Positions 1 to 10,513 of a stretch of DNA of 27,339 bases are shown in pieces. The notes beneath the pieces are model-generated. The model saw only the letters and a list, made by a program, of their open reading frames with translations, did no database searches and was not told the DNA's origin. This stretch comes from PALSA-600 sp037142875. Its GTDB lineage: Bacteria; Actinomycetota; Thermoleophilia; Gaiellales; Gaiellaceae. Location of the stretch: positions 1 to 27,339 of the forward strand of contig JBAWZV010000013.1 in assembly GCA_037142875.1 (NCBI GenBank), read 5' to 3'. Position 1 is the stretch's first letter, and each line of letters starts with the position of its first letter. A program made the translations under genes and the position numbers.

Positions 1-904
1 CGCCGCCTGTGAAAGTCGCAAGACCGTTCGCGGTCGTCGCACCGGAGAAGCTCGCGGTGTTACCGATCGTCGCGCCCGTTACCGTCAGCGACTGAAGCGT
101 CAAAGACGTGAAACTGACACCGCTGCTGAAGGTGACTGCGCCCGAGAAGCTCGCAGAGCCGGCAGTAAGAAGACCAGTCAGCAACGTCGTGCCGCTGTTC
201 GAAAGAGATGAGGTTGCTACGGGTGCCGTCCAGGTGCCTGGCAGCGTGACCTGGGTGGGACCGTTAATGATGTGCGAGTACTGGATCCCAGTGCCGATCA
301 TCGCGTCAGTGATCGATCCGTTCGCGATCTGGCCCGCGCCGATCTGACCGGTAATGGCCGTGAAGGGCAGCGACGTCGTCGCGGGCGTGGCCAGCGTCGA
401 CGAGGGGAAGGAAGAAGGCTTGCCGGTGATGTCGCTCCAGGAGATCGACGACTTCTTGTTGATCGCGGCGATCACCGCGGCAGAGAGGTTGTCGAGTCCG
501 ATCGAGCCGTTGGCGATCTGGTCGCCCTGGATCATGAAGTTGTCGGCGAGCTTGGCGTTCGTGACCGACTTGTTGGCGATCTGGTCGGTGTTGACGGCGT
601 TGTCTGCGATCTTGTCGCCGGTGACCGCGCTGTTCACGATCTGCTTCGTGCCGATCGCGGCGCCCTTGCAGTCGAGATGCCAGAAGTACCCGAGCGCCTT
701 CGTATAGAAGATGTCAGCGCATCCGTTGACATCGACCTTGGTGTTGTCGAGACGGACAACGTGCTGAGCGCGCACTGCTGCCTTGGGGGTGGAGGCATTG
801 TGTGCAGAGCTCATGGCGCCGGTAGCGGGCAGGACGAAGATAAGACTCGTGCCTACTGCAATCAATGCCTGTACTGCTCTGTTCCTCAAGGCCTTGCTAT
901 TCAC
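1..904 (-). CDS. Exported tail-fibre-like repeat protein (partial, C-terminus beyond window)
   Basis: The open frame runs from a GTG at 902-904 to the left edge, giving 301 visible residues with no stop. An upstream in-frame ATG (923-925) has no Shine-Dalgarno, while GAGGGGG lies 8 nt before the GTG, so I chose the GTG. Residues 1-37 look like a signal peptide: basic N-region, hydrophobic stretch ending FVLPATGA. Residues 60-80 hold two cysteines (GCADIF, LDCKG). Residues 84-140 are short degenerate repeats of the type V-T-G-D-K-I-A-D-N. Around residues 156-168 there is a W-S-D-I-T-G-K-P-S-S-F-P motif typical of phage tail fibres. From about 240 the sequence is Ser/Thr/Gly-rich with repeating A-S-F-S-G-A units, as in trimeric beta-helical fibres. 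I infer an extracellular fibrous or adhesive protein; its C-terminal domain (perhaps a self-cleaving chaperone) is not visible. The function is not established. Confidence 0.75.
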   Translation of the reverse strand, partial: MNSKALRNRAVQALIAVGTSLIFVLPATGAMSSAHNASTPKAAVRAQHVVRLDNTKVDVNGCADIFYTKALGYFWHLDCKGAAIGTKQIVNSAVTGDKIADNAVNTDQIANKSVTNAKLADNFMIQGDQIANGSIGLDNLSAAVIAAINKKSSISWSDITGKPSSFPSSTLATPATTSLPFTAITGQIGAGQIANGSITDAMIGTGIQYSHIINGPTQVTLPGTWTAPVATSSLSNSGTTLLTGLLTAGSASFSGAVTFSSGVSFTSLTLQSLTVTGATIGNTASFSGATTANGLATFTGG

Positions 905-1053
905 TGAACGAACCCCCTCGGTCATTGGATGCGCGGTGCGCTGGTCAAGCAGTAAACGGGTATCTATCGCTTCGGAACGTGCACAGCCGAACCCTCGGCG
1001 GACACATACTCGGGCAAGAGTAGAGCATCGGTCGGGGGAAAGCAAGAAGAACC

Positions 1054-1069
1054 GCCGTGAAGTCACGGC
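1054..1069 (-). terminator. Hairpin terminator candidate at the end of the mihF-coaBC operon
   Basis: GCCGTGA and TCACGGC form a perfect inverted repeat. Read on the minus strand it gives a 6-bp GC-rich stem with an ACTT loop, followed by GGTTCTTCTTGCTTT, a moderately T-rich tail. It lies at the end of the minus-strand operon, and the right arm contains the TGA stop (1063-1065) of the TPR-like remnant. The remaining gap up to 901 shows no further gene; it must hold the promoter of the tail-fibre-like gene, but I see no convincing -35/-10 pair there. Confidence 0.45.
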
Positions 1070-1377
1070 ACATCCAGTGTCGACGACAGTCGGCTATCAG
1101 AGGTCGAGATCGTGAATCCGGGAGGTGTAGTGGCGGGTTGCGGGCGCCATCGAACGCGTAAGCTTTTAGTGGCCGCTGGCCTCGACCACACGCCCCTGCT
1201 ACTCGAGTGCCCGGCCCCGCGCCCGAGCCGGAGATAGACGATGCCGAGCGTTTCACGAACCGAGGCCCTGGTCGGCTCCAGGCGCCGCGCCTTCTCGAAC
1301 GAGACGGTGGCCTGCGCAGCCATTCCCGCGCGCAGCCGGCCGGGCCCCTCCTGGAAGTGCTCGTACGCCGCGGTCAA
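1063..1377 (-). pseudogene. TPR-protein remnant directly after coaBC
   Basis: A TTG (1375-1377) overlaps the coaBC stop and opens a 104-residue frame. Its first 50 or so residues read like one tetratricopeptide unit: A-Y-E-H-F-Q-E-G, then F-E-K-A-R-R-L-E-P, then R-E-T-L-G-I-V-Y-L-R-L-G-R. The spacing (small residues at helix positions, the L-E-P turn, the L-G-I-x-Y-x-R-L-G helix) is what TPR proteins show. After L-G-R the similarity stops abruptly and the rest, to the stop at 1063-1065, is Arg/Ser/Pro-rich with no TPR pattern. I did not find a continuation in the other two minus frames. I read it as a truncated or frameshifted TPR gene still coupled to coaBC. A short functional protein is possible but less likely. 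Confidence 0.5.
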
Positions 1378-2525
1378 CGCACAAGCAGCGACTCGACCTC
1401 GTCCAGGATCGCCTGCGCCACAAGGTGTTTTCCCGCCTTGGCCACATGACGCTCCCCCGTGAGACCCACGATCGTGACCTCGTTGTCCTCTGCATCGAAG
1501 GCGATGTCCCCGCGGGAGATGTCGTTGAAGACCACGAGGTCGACCCCCTTGTCCGCGAGCATCCCGCGCTTGCGCTCGAGACCCTCCGGGCCCGACTCGG
1601 CACCGAACGCCACGATCACCTGGCCCGGGCGCCGCTCGGAGGCCAAAGAGCGGGCACCATCGAACGTCAACTCGAGGTTGAGAATCCACGGTTCGGTGCT
1701 CTTCTGACGCTTCCCGGCGAGCACCTCGACAGGCCTGTAGTCGCCAACAGCCGCGGCAAGAAGCGCAATATCGAAGTCCGGCAACGCGAGCGCGGCATCG
1801 TGCATGGCGGCTGCGGTCGGGGTCGGAATCACCTCGACACCGGCGGGCTCCGGCACAGCGAGGTTCGCCGCGAGGAGCACGACGTCGGCGCCACGACGCC
1901 GGGCCTCCTCGGCGAGCGCCACCCCCATCCGTCCCGATGAACGATTACCGATGAAGCGCACGGCATCGATCGGCTCACGCGTCCCGCCCGCAGTGACAAG
2001 GACACGGCGGCCGCTGAGGCTCCCTGGTCGAAGCATCTGCTCCACACGCCCGACGATCTCGGGCGGCTCGCTCATGCGCCCGACCCCCCACTCGCCCTCG
2101 GCCGTCTCACCCTCGTCTGGCCCAATCAGGTCGACACCGCGCGCAACCAGTGTCGCGACGTTCGCACGCGTCGCAGCGTGGCTCCACATCCGCGGGTTCA
2201 TCGCGGGCGCGATAAGCACCGGCCCGCGATGAGCGAGCGCCGCCTGGGCGAGCAGGTTGTCGGCGATTCCGTGAGCGAGCTTGGCCAGCGTGTTCGCCGT
2301 GCAGGGCGCTACGACCAGGATGTCACCGCGCGTGAGATGCGCATAGAGATCGTCGCCGGCCGGGCGACGGGCGAGCGCACTGAACGTCTGCGCCGTGACG
2401 AAGCGCTCCGCGCCGGGCGTGACGAGCGGGATTACCTCATGCCCCTGCCGAACGAGAAGCCTCGTCAGGTCGCACGCCTTGTAGGCGGCGATGCCACCGG
2501 AGACGCCGAGAAGGACGGTGCTCAT
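1374..2525 (-). CDS. coaBC: Bifunctional phosphopantothenoylcysteine decarboxylase / phosphopantothenate-cysteine ligase
   Basis: CoaBC carries out two steps of coenzyme A synthesis: it joins cysteine to 4'-phosphopantothenate (CoaB) and then decarboxylates the product with FMN (CoaC), in the cytosol. The 383-residue protein has both halves. CoaC is residues about 1-170: the flavoprotein start G-V-S-G-G-I-A-A-Y-K, the A-P-C-T-A-N-T-L-A-K-L-A-H-G stretch, and the substrate-binding P-A-M-N-P-R-M-W. CoaB is about 175-380: V-T-A-G-G-T-R-E-P-I-D-x-V-R and N-R-S-S-G-R-M-G, then L-L-A-A-A-V-G-D-Y and V-V-F-N-D-I-S. The ATG at 2523-2525 is preceded by GGAGCAGGGG. It lies 66 nt downstream of rpoZ, the usual actinobacterial order, and is probably co-transcribed with it. 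Confidence 0.95.
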   Translation of the reverse strand: MSTVLLGVSGGIAAYKACDLTRLLVRQGHEVIPLVTPGAERFVTAQTFSALARRPAGDDLYAHLTRGDILVVAPCTANTLAKLAHGIADNLLAQAALAHRGPVLIAPAMNPRMWSHAATRANVATLVARGVDLIGPDEGETAEGEWGVGRMSEPPEIVGRVEQMLRPGSLSGRRVLVTAGGTREPIDAVRFIGNRSSGRMGVALAEEARRRGADVVLLAANLAVPEPAGVEVIPTPTAAAMHDAALALPDFDIALLAAAVGDYRPVEVLAGKRQKSTEPWILNLELTFDGARSLASERRPGQVIVAFGAESGPEGLERKRGMLADKGVDLVVFNDISRGDIAFDAEDNEVTIVGLTGERHVAKAGKHLVAQAILDEVESLLVR

Positions 2526-2591
2526 CTGCCCCTGCTCCGCATGTAAGCATTGTGCACGCTCACCGGTAGGCGAGCGGCGGCGACGGACGCC

Positions 2592-2822
2592 CTACCGCTT
2601 GTAGTCGAAGACGATCTTGCCCTCTGCGATCTCCTGCAGGGCCATCGTCAGATAGTTCTTCGAGCGCGACTGGATGAGCGGCGGCGGGAACTCGTCGAAC
2701 GTTCCCTCACCGAGCTGGTGGTGGTAGTTGTTGATCTGTCGTGCGCGCTTCGCGGCAACAACCACGAGCGAGTAACGCGAGTCCACCTGGTTCAAGAGCT
2801 GATCGATGCGCGGGTGATTCAT
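2592..2822 (-). CDS. rpoZ: DNA-directed RNA polymerase omega subunit
   Basis: This 76-residue protein is the omega subunit, which helps fold and hold beta-prime in RNA polymerase. It has the N-terminal P-R-I-D-Q-L-L motif, the Y-S-L-V-V-V-A-A-K-R-A-R-Q-I-N helix that contacts beta-prime, and the C-terminal A-L-Q-E-I-A-E-G-K-I stretch. The length is typical of actinobacterial omega. The ATG overlaps the gmk stop as ATGA (2819-2822), so translation is probably coupled; an AGGA lies upstream inside gmk. Confidence 0.97.
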   Translation of the reverse strand: MNHPRIDQLLNQVDSRYSLVVVAAKRARQINNYHHQLGEGTFDEFPPPLIQSRSKNYLTMALQEIAEGKIVFDYKR

Positions 2823-3430
2823 ATGTCGCCCATCCTACCCGCAGCCGCGAGGTTGCCGCGGACGATGCGCGCAAGGGCCTCGGCGGCGTGGTCACGATCG
2901 TCGTTCTCGACCACGTGATCGAACGCGTCACGCTCCTCGAGTTGACGGCGTGCAGTCTCGATGCGACCGCCGATCTCCCCCGTGCTCTCGGTGGCCCGCT
3001 CGCGCAGCCGGCGCTCGAGCTCGGGCAGCGGGGCGTTCACGAAGATCGTGACGGCGTTGGCGTCGCGGCGTTTGACGCGGAGCGCACCCTCGGTCTCCAA
3101 CTCGAGGAGCGGCGCTTTGCCCGCGCCACGCAGCCGGTCGATCTCGGAGCGGAGCGTCCCGTACCTATTGCCGACGTAGTCGACCCACTCGAGAAACTCG
3201 CCCTCCTCGATCAGACCGTCGAAGGCCTGACGCGAGATGAAGTGGTAGTGGTCTCCATCGACCTCGCCGGGGCGCTGTGCGCGGGTCGTTGCCGATACCG
3301 CAAGAGCGAGCTCCGGGAACTGCGGCAGGAGCATCCCAATCAACGTCCCCTTGCCGGCACCCGAGGGGCCCGTCACAACGAAGACGGGACGGACGCCCGG
3401 GTCGATGCGACTAGCGGTTGAAGAGGCCAA
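2819..3430 (-). CDS. gmk: Guanylate kinase
   Basis: Gmk phosphorylates GMP to GDP with ATP. The 203-residue protein shows the P-loop G-P-S-G-A-G-K-G-T (about residues 21-29), the GMP-binding S-A-T-T-R-A-Q-R-P-G-E-V-D-G-x-H-Y segment, E-F-L-E-W at the GMP site, and G-N-R-Y-G-T. The start is a TTG (3428-3430), with only a weak AAGAG upstream, lying inside the last codons of mihF with a 20-bp overlap. No better start exists before the P-loop: the next GTG is already in V-V-T-G-P-S. Gmk belongs to the mihF-gmk-rpoZ block conserved across Actinobacteria. Confidence 0.96.
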   Translation of the reverse strand: MASSTASRIDPGVRPVFVVTGPSGAGKGTLIGMLLPQFPELALAVSATTRAQRPGEVDGDHYHFISRQAFDGLIEEGEFLEWVDYVGNRYGTLRSEIDRLRGAGKAPLLELETEGALRVKRRDANAVTIFVNAPLPELERRLRERATESTGEIGGRIETARRQLEERDAFDHVVENDDRDHAAEALARIVRGNLAAAGRMGDI

Positions 3431-3740
3431 TCAGCTCTTGGCGCTGGCGGTCGGAGAGTCCACCGACCGTCTTCGACTGGCTGATGCGGCACTGGTTCAG
3501 AAGCCGTGCTGCCTTGACGCAGCCGAACTTCGGCACGGCGAGAAGCATGTCGAAGACCTTCGCCGTCGAGACGAACTCGGGAGGTGCGCTCAGGATCTGC
3601 TCGATCGAGACGTCACCGGACTTGAGATCTTTCTTCAGCTGGGCCCGCTTCACCCGGATGTCGTTGGCTCGCCGAAGTGCTTCCATCCGCTGGTCGAGAG
3701 ACCGAACCGGGGCCTGCACGTGCGTCGTCGAGGTCGCCAT
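3411..3740 (-). CDS. mihF: Actinobacterial integration host factor MihF
   Basis: MihF is a nucleoid-associated DNA-binding protein of Actinobacteria, unrelated to the HU/IHF fold of proteobacteria. The 109-residue protein has the family layout: an N-terminal helix (residues about 15-45, R-A-N-D-I-R-V-K-R-A-Q-L-K), then V-F-D-M-L-L-A-V-P-K-F-G and V-K-A-A-R-L-L-N-Q-C-R-I-S, a helix-two-turn-helix type DNA-binding segment, ending G-L-S-D-R-Q-R-Q-E-L. The ATG at 3738-3740 has no Shine-Dalgarno; a promoter sits about 10 nt upstream, so the mRNA is probably leaderless or nearly so. It starts the mihF-gmk-rpoZ-coaBC unit. In many actinobacteria pyrF lies just upstream; here pyrD does. Confidence 0.95.
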   Translation of the reverse strand: MATSTTHVQAPVRSLDQRMEALRRANDIRVKRAQLKKDLKSGDVSIEQILSAPPEFVSTAKVFDMLLAVPKFGCVKAARLLNQCRISQSKTVGGLSDRQRQELIGLFNR

Positions 3741-3749
3741 GAGGGCCGC

Positions 3750-3777
3750 ATACTAACAACGTCCACGATCGGTGCAA
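3750..3777 (-). promoter_or_regulatory. Promoter of mihF (TTGCAC-N16-TAGTAT)
   Basis: On the minus strand a -35-like TTGCAC (3772-3777) and a -10-like TAGTAT (3750-3755) are separated by 16 nt. The -10 ends 9 nt before the mihF ATG, so the transcript would start within about 3 nt of the start codon. That agrees with the missing Shine-Dalgarno. The assignment is by consensus matching only. Confidence 0.55.
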
Positions 3778-3805
3778 GCGGGTACCGCCAGAGGACGTTT
3801 GCACC
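3771..3805. repeat. Inverted repeat GGTGCAA-N21-TTGCACC between pyrD and mihF
   Basis: Two perfect 7-bp arms (3771-3777 and 3799-3805) flank 21 nt that themselves hold the small palindrome GCGGTACCCGC. One arm coincides with the mihF -35 element and the other abuts the pyrD stop codon. It could be an operator for mihF or a weak terminator after pyrD. No T-run follows on the minus strand, which argues against a simple intrinsic terminator. Confidence 0.4.
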
Positions 3806-4639
3806 TCAGGCAACACCCGTGTGCGCGGCACCGGCAGCCTCATCTGGACTCGCAAATCCACGCTCGGTGAGCTCGTCCGAGAGCTCGGAACGAACACGTC
3901 CGGGCGCGTCCGGGTCGGCGAAGAGCACCGTTCCGAGCGCGACGTGTGTCGCGCCGGCGGCAAGCATCTCGAGGGCGTCACGGCCGGAGAAGACCCCGCC
4001 GGTACCGACGATCGGAAGCTCGGTGACACGCCGGGCCGCGTAGACCGCGGCAAGGGCGATCGGCTTGAGCGCCGGGCCCGAGTAGCCACCTGTCGCCCGG
4101 GCAAGGCGCGGCCGCAGACGGTCGTCGAGCGCCAGCCCGCGGATGGTGTTGATCAGGGTGAGTCCATCGGCGCCCGCTGCCTCGACAGCGCGCACGGACT
4201 CGGCGACGTCCCAGGTTGCCGGTGAGAGCTTCGCGTACAGCGGCAGCGAGGTGGCGGCGCGGCAGGCGGCGACGATCTCGGCTGCCGACTCGGGCGCCTC
4301 ATCGACGTTCGGGCACGAGAGGTTGACCTCGATTGTCACGTCGTCGAGCCGGGCGCAGGTCTCGGCGTACTCCGCAGCCGAGAAGCCCCCGACCGAGACC
4401 CAGAGTGGGACACCGAGCGAGCGCAACGCCGGGAGCGTCTCGGCGAGGAACTGCGCCCTCCCCGGGTTGGCAAGCCCGATCGCGTTGAGCATCCCGGAGT
4501 CGGTCTCGGTGATCCGGACAGGCGGGTTTCCACCGCGCGCTTCGGGCGTCACGGTCTTGGTCAGGAACGCGTCGAGACCGGCGACAACCTCAGGTGCGGT
4601 GAGCGCGTCCAGGCAGCCACTTGCGTTCAGGAGGAGCAC
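3806..4639 (-). CDS. pyrD: Dihydroorotate dehydrogenase, class 1B catalytic subunit
   Basis: PyrD oxidises dihydroorotate to orotate with FMN; class 1B enzymes pass the electrons through PyrK to NAD+. The 277-residue protein has G-M-L-N-A-I-G-L-A-N-P-G, the active-site N-L-S-C-P-N-V with the catalytic cysteine that marks class 1, K-L-S-P, N-T-I-R-G, and the phosphate-binding G-T-G-G-V-F-S-G-R-D-A. The GTG start (4637-4639) lies inside the pyrK C-terminal codons with GAGGGG 8 nt upstream. The frame cannot be extended more than four codons because of a TGA at 4652-4654. The protein therefore begins almost at the conserved N-A-S-G and lacks roughly 17 residues found in other class 1B enzymes. 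Confidence 0.93.
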   Translation of the reverse strand: MLLLNASGCLDALTAPEVVAGLDAFLTKTVTPEARGGNPPVRITETDSGMLNAIGLANPGRAQFLAETLPALRSLGVPLWVSVGGFSAAEYAETCARLDDVTIEVNLSCPNVDEAPESAAEIVAACRAATSLPLYAKLSPATWDVAESVRAVEAAGADGLTLINTIRGLALDDRLRPRLARATGGYSGPALKPIALAAVYAARRVTELPIVGTGGVFSGRDALEMLAAGATHVALGTVLFADPDAPGRVRSELSDELTERGFASPDEAAGAAHTGVA

Positions 4640-5275
4640 AGGACCGGCCCCTCAACACAGAGTCGCTTGAACGCCCCGTCGATCTCGACGACGCAGCCGT
4701 AACAGGCGCCGTACCCGCAGGCCATCGGCGCCTCCCAGGCGAGCTGCGCGGACGGCACGAGGGCGCGTACCGCCTCGAGCATCGGCTCCGGCCCGCAGGC
4801 GAGAACGTCCATGTCGAGCGGCATCGCTGCGGTCACGAGCACCGGGTCGATCACAACCTCGGCGTTCGGCACGAGAGCGGCTGCCTCGGCATGGAACGCG
4901 CTTCTGAATCCGAGCACCGCGGGTGGCCCTCCGAGCGCCTCGGAGAGAAACGGGAACGGCGCCACGCCGATGCCGCCACCCACGAGCAGCGGCCGAGCGA
5001 CGTCGAGCCGGTAGCCGTTGCCGAGCGGGCCGAAGACGGCGATCTCGTCACCAACCTCGAGGCCGGCGATCGCGCGCGTCCCGGGCCCGATCGCATCGAT
5101 CAGGAACCCAAGCTCACCCTCCGGTGCGAGGCAGAGCGAGAACGGCCGCGGGAGGACTCTCCCGGGTGCCTCGAGCATGAAGAACTGGCCGGGAGCCCCG
5201 GGGTTGAGCGAGCCCCGCTTCAGGCGGAGAAGGACGTACGGGCCGACGGCCTCGACGCCTACGACCGCGAGTCGC

Positions 5276-5289
<14 letters not shown>
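4627..5289 (-). CDS. pyrK: Dihydroorotate dehydrogenase electron-transfer subunit
   Basis: PyrK carries FAD and a [2Fe-2S] cluster and moves electrons from PyrD to NAD+. I chose the GTG at 5287-5289, with GGAGG 6 nt upstream and a 14-bp overlap with carB; the frame is open further upstream but there reads as Arg-rich noise. This gives 220 residues. Visible motifs are the FAD-binding R-P-F-S-L-C (48-53), G-P-L-G-N-G (88-93), the nucleotide-binding L-V-G-G-G-I-G-V-A-P (102-111) and D-V-L-A-C-G-P (161-167). Four cluster cysteines follow at 191, 196, 199 and 211 (C-x4-C-x2-C-x11-C). It is coupled to pyrD by a 13-bp overlap. Confidence 0.94.
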
Positions 5290-8171
<2,882 letters not shown>

Positions 8172-8185
<14 letters not shown>

Positions 8186-9206
8186 TGCGAACCTCCTCAA
8201 CCCAGCCACCAAGGATCGGCCAGGCGTCATGCGGGCCAGGGCCTGCCTCGGGGTGGAACTGGACCGAGCGGGCGTGCAGATCCGGGTAGGCGATCCCTTC
8301 GACCGTATCGTCGTAGAGCGAGACATACGTCGGCGCACGCTCGGCGCTGCGCTCGACCGCAAACCCGTGGTTCTGGCTCGTCACCAGCACCCGTCCGGTA
8401 GCCACCTCGAGCACCGGATGGTTGGCGCCGCGATGGCCAAAGGGCAGCTTCGACGTCTTCAGCCCGGCCGCCAGAGCGAGCAGCTGATGCCCGAGACAGA
8501 TGCCGAGCACCGGCACGCGTCCGAGCAGGTCGCGCAGCACGGCCACCTCGGCGTGCAATGGCTCGGGATCGCCAGGCCCGTTCGAGAGCAGGACGCCGTC
8601 GAACCCGGCCAGCGTGTCGGTGTCGACGTCGTGAGGGAACACGGTCACGGCGGCGCCGTAGGTGGCAAGGCGGCGCATGATCGAGCGCTTCGCGCCGTAG
8701 TCGACGACCGCGATCCGGACGTCGCCCTCGGCAGAGAAGGCGTATGGCTCCGTGGTCGAGACCCGTCCGGCGAGCGCAGCACCGGTCATCGACGGCTGCT
8801 CGAGCACCGCAGCGAGAGCCTCGGCGGGCTCGCCGTCTGTGACGACCGCGCCGCGCATCGCACCCCTGTCGCGCAGATGCAGCACGAGCGCGCGGGTATC
8901 GACGCCGGTGAGCGCGGGGATCCCCTGCTCGGAGAGCCAGTCTGTCCATGCCGGCCCGCGTGCCTCGCGCATCACGACGGCGGTGCTGTGTGGCGCCGAC
9001 GACTCCAACCGTGTGTCAGCCACCCCGTAGTTGCCGATCATCGGAGCGGTGAAGCACACGATCTGCCCGCAGAAGCTCGGATCGGTGACGACCTCCTGGT
9101 ACCCGGCCATCGCTGTCGTGAAGACCGCCTCGCCGAACGCCCGTCCCGGCGCACCGACGCTCTCGCCGTGAAACACGGCACCGTCTTCGAGGATGAGGAA
9201 GCTCAC
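8172..9206 (-). CDS. carA: Carbamoyl-phosphate synthase small (glutaminase) subunit
   Basis: CarA hydrolyses glutamine and channels ammonia to CarB. The 344-residue protein has the N-terminal CPSase domain (F-T-T-A-M-A-G-Y-Q-E-V-V-T-D-P-S, about 29-44) and a class I glutamine amidotransferase domain. There the nucleophile is in G-I-C-L-G-H-Q, the oxyanion region in S-N-G-P-G-D-P, and the catalytic His/Glu in Q-F-H-P-E-A. The GTG start (9204-9206) overlaps the pyrC stop as GTGA, and the stop overlaps carB, so it is translationally coupled on both sides. It is slightly shorter than the usual 360-390 residues but complete. Confidence 0.97.
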
Positions 9207-10513
9207 GCCTCGTACGCCTGGTACGCCACGCGGCCGGCGGCGATCGTCAGCATGACGCGACCCTGCAGCCGCTCGCCGATCAGCCAGGAGTTCGCCGACA
9301 GCGACAGGAAGTCGTCCTCACGGACATCCCAGGTCGCCTCGGTTGAGAGCAGCACGAGATTCGCGGTCGCACCGACCGCAACGCGCGGAACGTCGAGGCC
9401 GAAGATGCGCGCCGGGCCGGTCGACATCCGCTCGAGCACCGTCTCGAGTGAGACCAGGCCCGGGAGCACGAGGTTTGTGTAGAGCGCCCCGAACGCCGTC
9501 TCGAGCCCGGTCACCCCGAACGGGGCCGCCTCGAAGGGCACGTCCTTCTCCTCGCGGGAGTGCGGTGCATGATCGGTCGCGATCGCGGCGATCGTGCCGT
9601 CGTTCAAGGCGTCGATGAGGGCCTTCCGGTCGGTCTCGGTCCGGAGCGGCGGGTTCATCTTGAAGTTCGTGTCGAGCGACCGGACGGCCTCGTCGGTGAG
9701 GCTCAGGTGGTGTGGCGAGGCTTCTCCGGTCGCCCTCACCCCCACCTCCTGCGCCCGGCGCAGGTGGTCGACGGACTCGATCGCGGACAGGTGCATGAGG
9801 TGGACGGGCTGACCGGTGTCGCCGGCCAGCGCGATCTCACGCGCGACACCGAGACTCTCGCCAAGCGACGGCCAGCCACCGAGACCGAGCTCTGCGGAGA
9901 CGGCGCCCATGTGCATGTGTCCACCGCGGGTCAGCGACGGCTCCTCGCAGTGCAGCGCCAGGATGCGTCCTGTGATCGCGTTGTACTCGAGCGCACGCCG
10001 CATCAGCCCGGCTGTCGCGACGGGCTTCCCGTCGTCGGTGAAGGCTGCGGCGCCGGCGTCGGCAAGCTCGCCCATCTCGGTGAGCTGCGCTCCGGCCTGA
10101 CCCATCGTGATCGCGGCCATGAAGCCAACGGGGATCTCGGCCTCCTCGACCGCTCGTGCCCGAAGGCCACGGAGAACGTCGGTGGTGTCGACGACGGGGT
10201 CGGTGTTCGGCATCGCGAGGATCGCGCAGTACCCACCCGCCGCGGCTGCCGCCGTCCCCGAGGCGATCGTCTCCTCGTCCTCGCGGCCGGGCGTGCGCAG
10301 ATGCACGTGAGGGTCGATGAAGGCGGGAGCGAGAACCAGCCCCGTCCCGTCGATCACCCGGTGACCGCTCGTGTCGAGGTCTACACCGAGCGCGGCGATG
10401 ACACCGCCGTCGATCCGCACGTCCATCACGGCATCGACGCCTTCAGCCGGGTCAAGCACACGGGCGCCCCGGATCAGGACGTCGTCGGCGCCGCTGCGCC
10501 CGACGAGGATCAC
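9203..10513 (-). CDS. pyrC: Dihydroorotase
   Basis: PyrC is the zinc amidohydrolase that closes carbamoyl aspartate to dihydroorotate. I chose the GTG at 10511-10513, which overlaps the pyrB stop as GTGA and has GGAGG just upstream; this gives 436 residues, the usual size. The metal site starts with D-P-H-V-H-L-R-T-P-G (about 62-71). Further motifs are A-M-P-N-T-D-P-V-V-D, L-H-C-E-E and H-L-S-A-I-E-S, and the catalytic Asp lies in A-T-D-H-A-P-H-S-R-E-E-K. It belongs to the long class I form often paired with PyrB. Confidence 0.96.
   Translation of the reverse strand: MILVGRSGADDVLIRGARVLDPAEGVDAVMDVRIDGGVIAALGVDLDTSGHRVIDGTGLVLAPAFIDPHVHLRTPGREDEETIASGTAAAAAGGYCAILAMPNTDPVVDTTDVLRGLRARAVEEAEIPVGFMAAITMGQAGAQLTEMGELADAGAAAFTDDGKPVATAGLMRRALEYNAITGRILALHCEEPSLTRGGHMHMGAVSAELGLGGWPSLGESLGVAREIALAGDTGQPVHLMHLSAIESVDHLRRAQEVGVRATGEASPHHLSLTDEAVRSLDTNFKMNPPLRTETDRKALIDALNDGTIAAIATDHAPHSREEKDVPFEAAPFGVTGLETAFGALYTNLVLPGLVSLETVLERMSTGPARIFGLDVPRVAVGATANLVLLSTEATWDVREDDFLSLSANSWLIGERLQGRVMLTIAAGRVAYQAYEA

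Noticed and set aside
1..904. Prophage remnant at the left edge
   Set aside because: Only fibre-like motifs on a protein with a signal peptide are seen; no integrase, capsid, att site or other phage gene is visible, so a host surface protein is preferred.
1374..2525. CoaC part lacks the cysteine of the E. coli enzyme (A-E-G instead of A-C-G)
   Set aside because: From memory, actinobacterial CoaBC proteins often lack this cysteine, so I do not count it as unusual; an alignment would settle it.
8186..8362. Longer carB start giving 1028 residues
   Set aside because: The extra 59 residues are low-complexity Arg/Ser/Pro read from the carA sequence; the ATG at 8185 with GGAGG gives the canonical M-P-R-R-D-D-I start.
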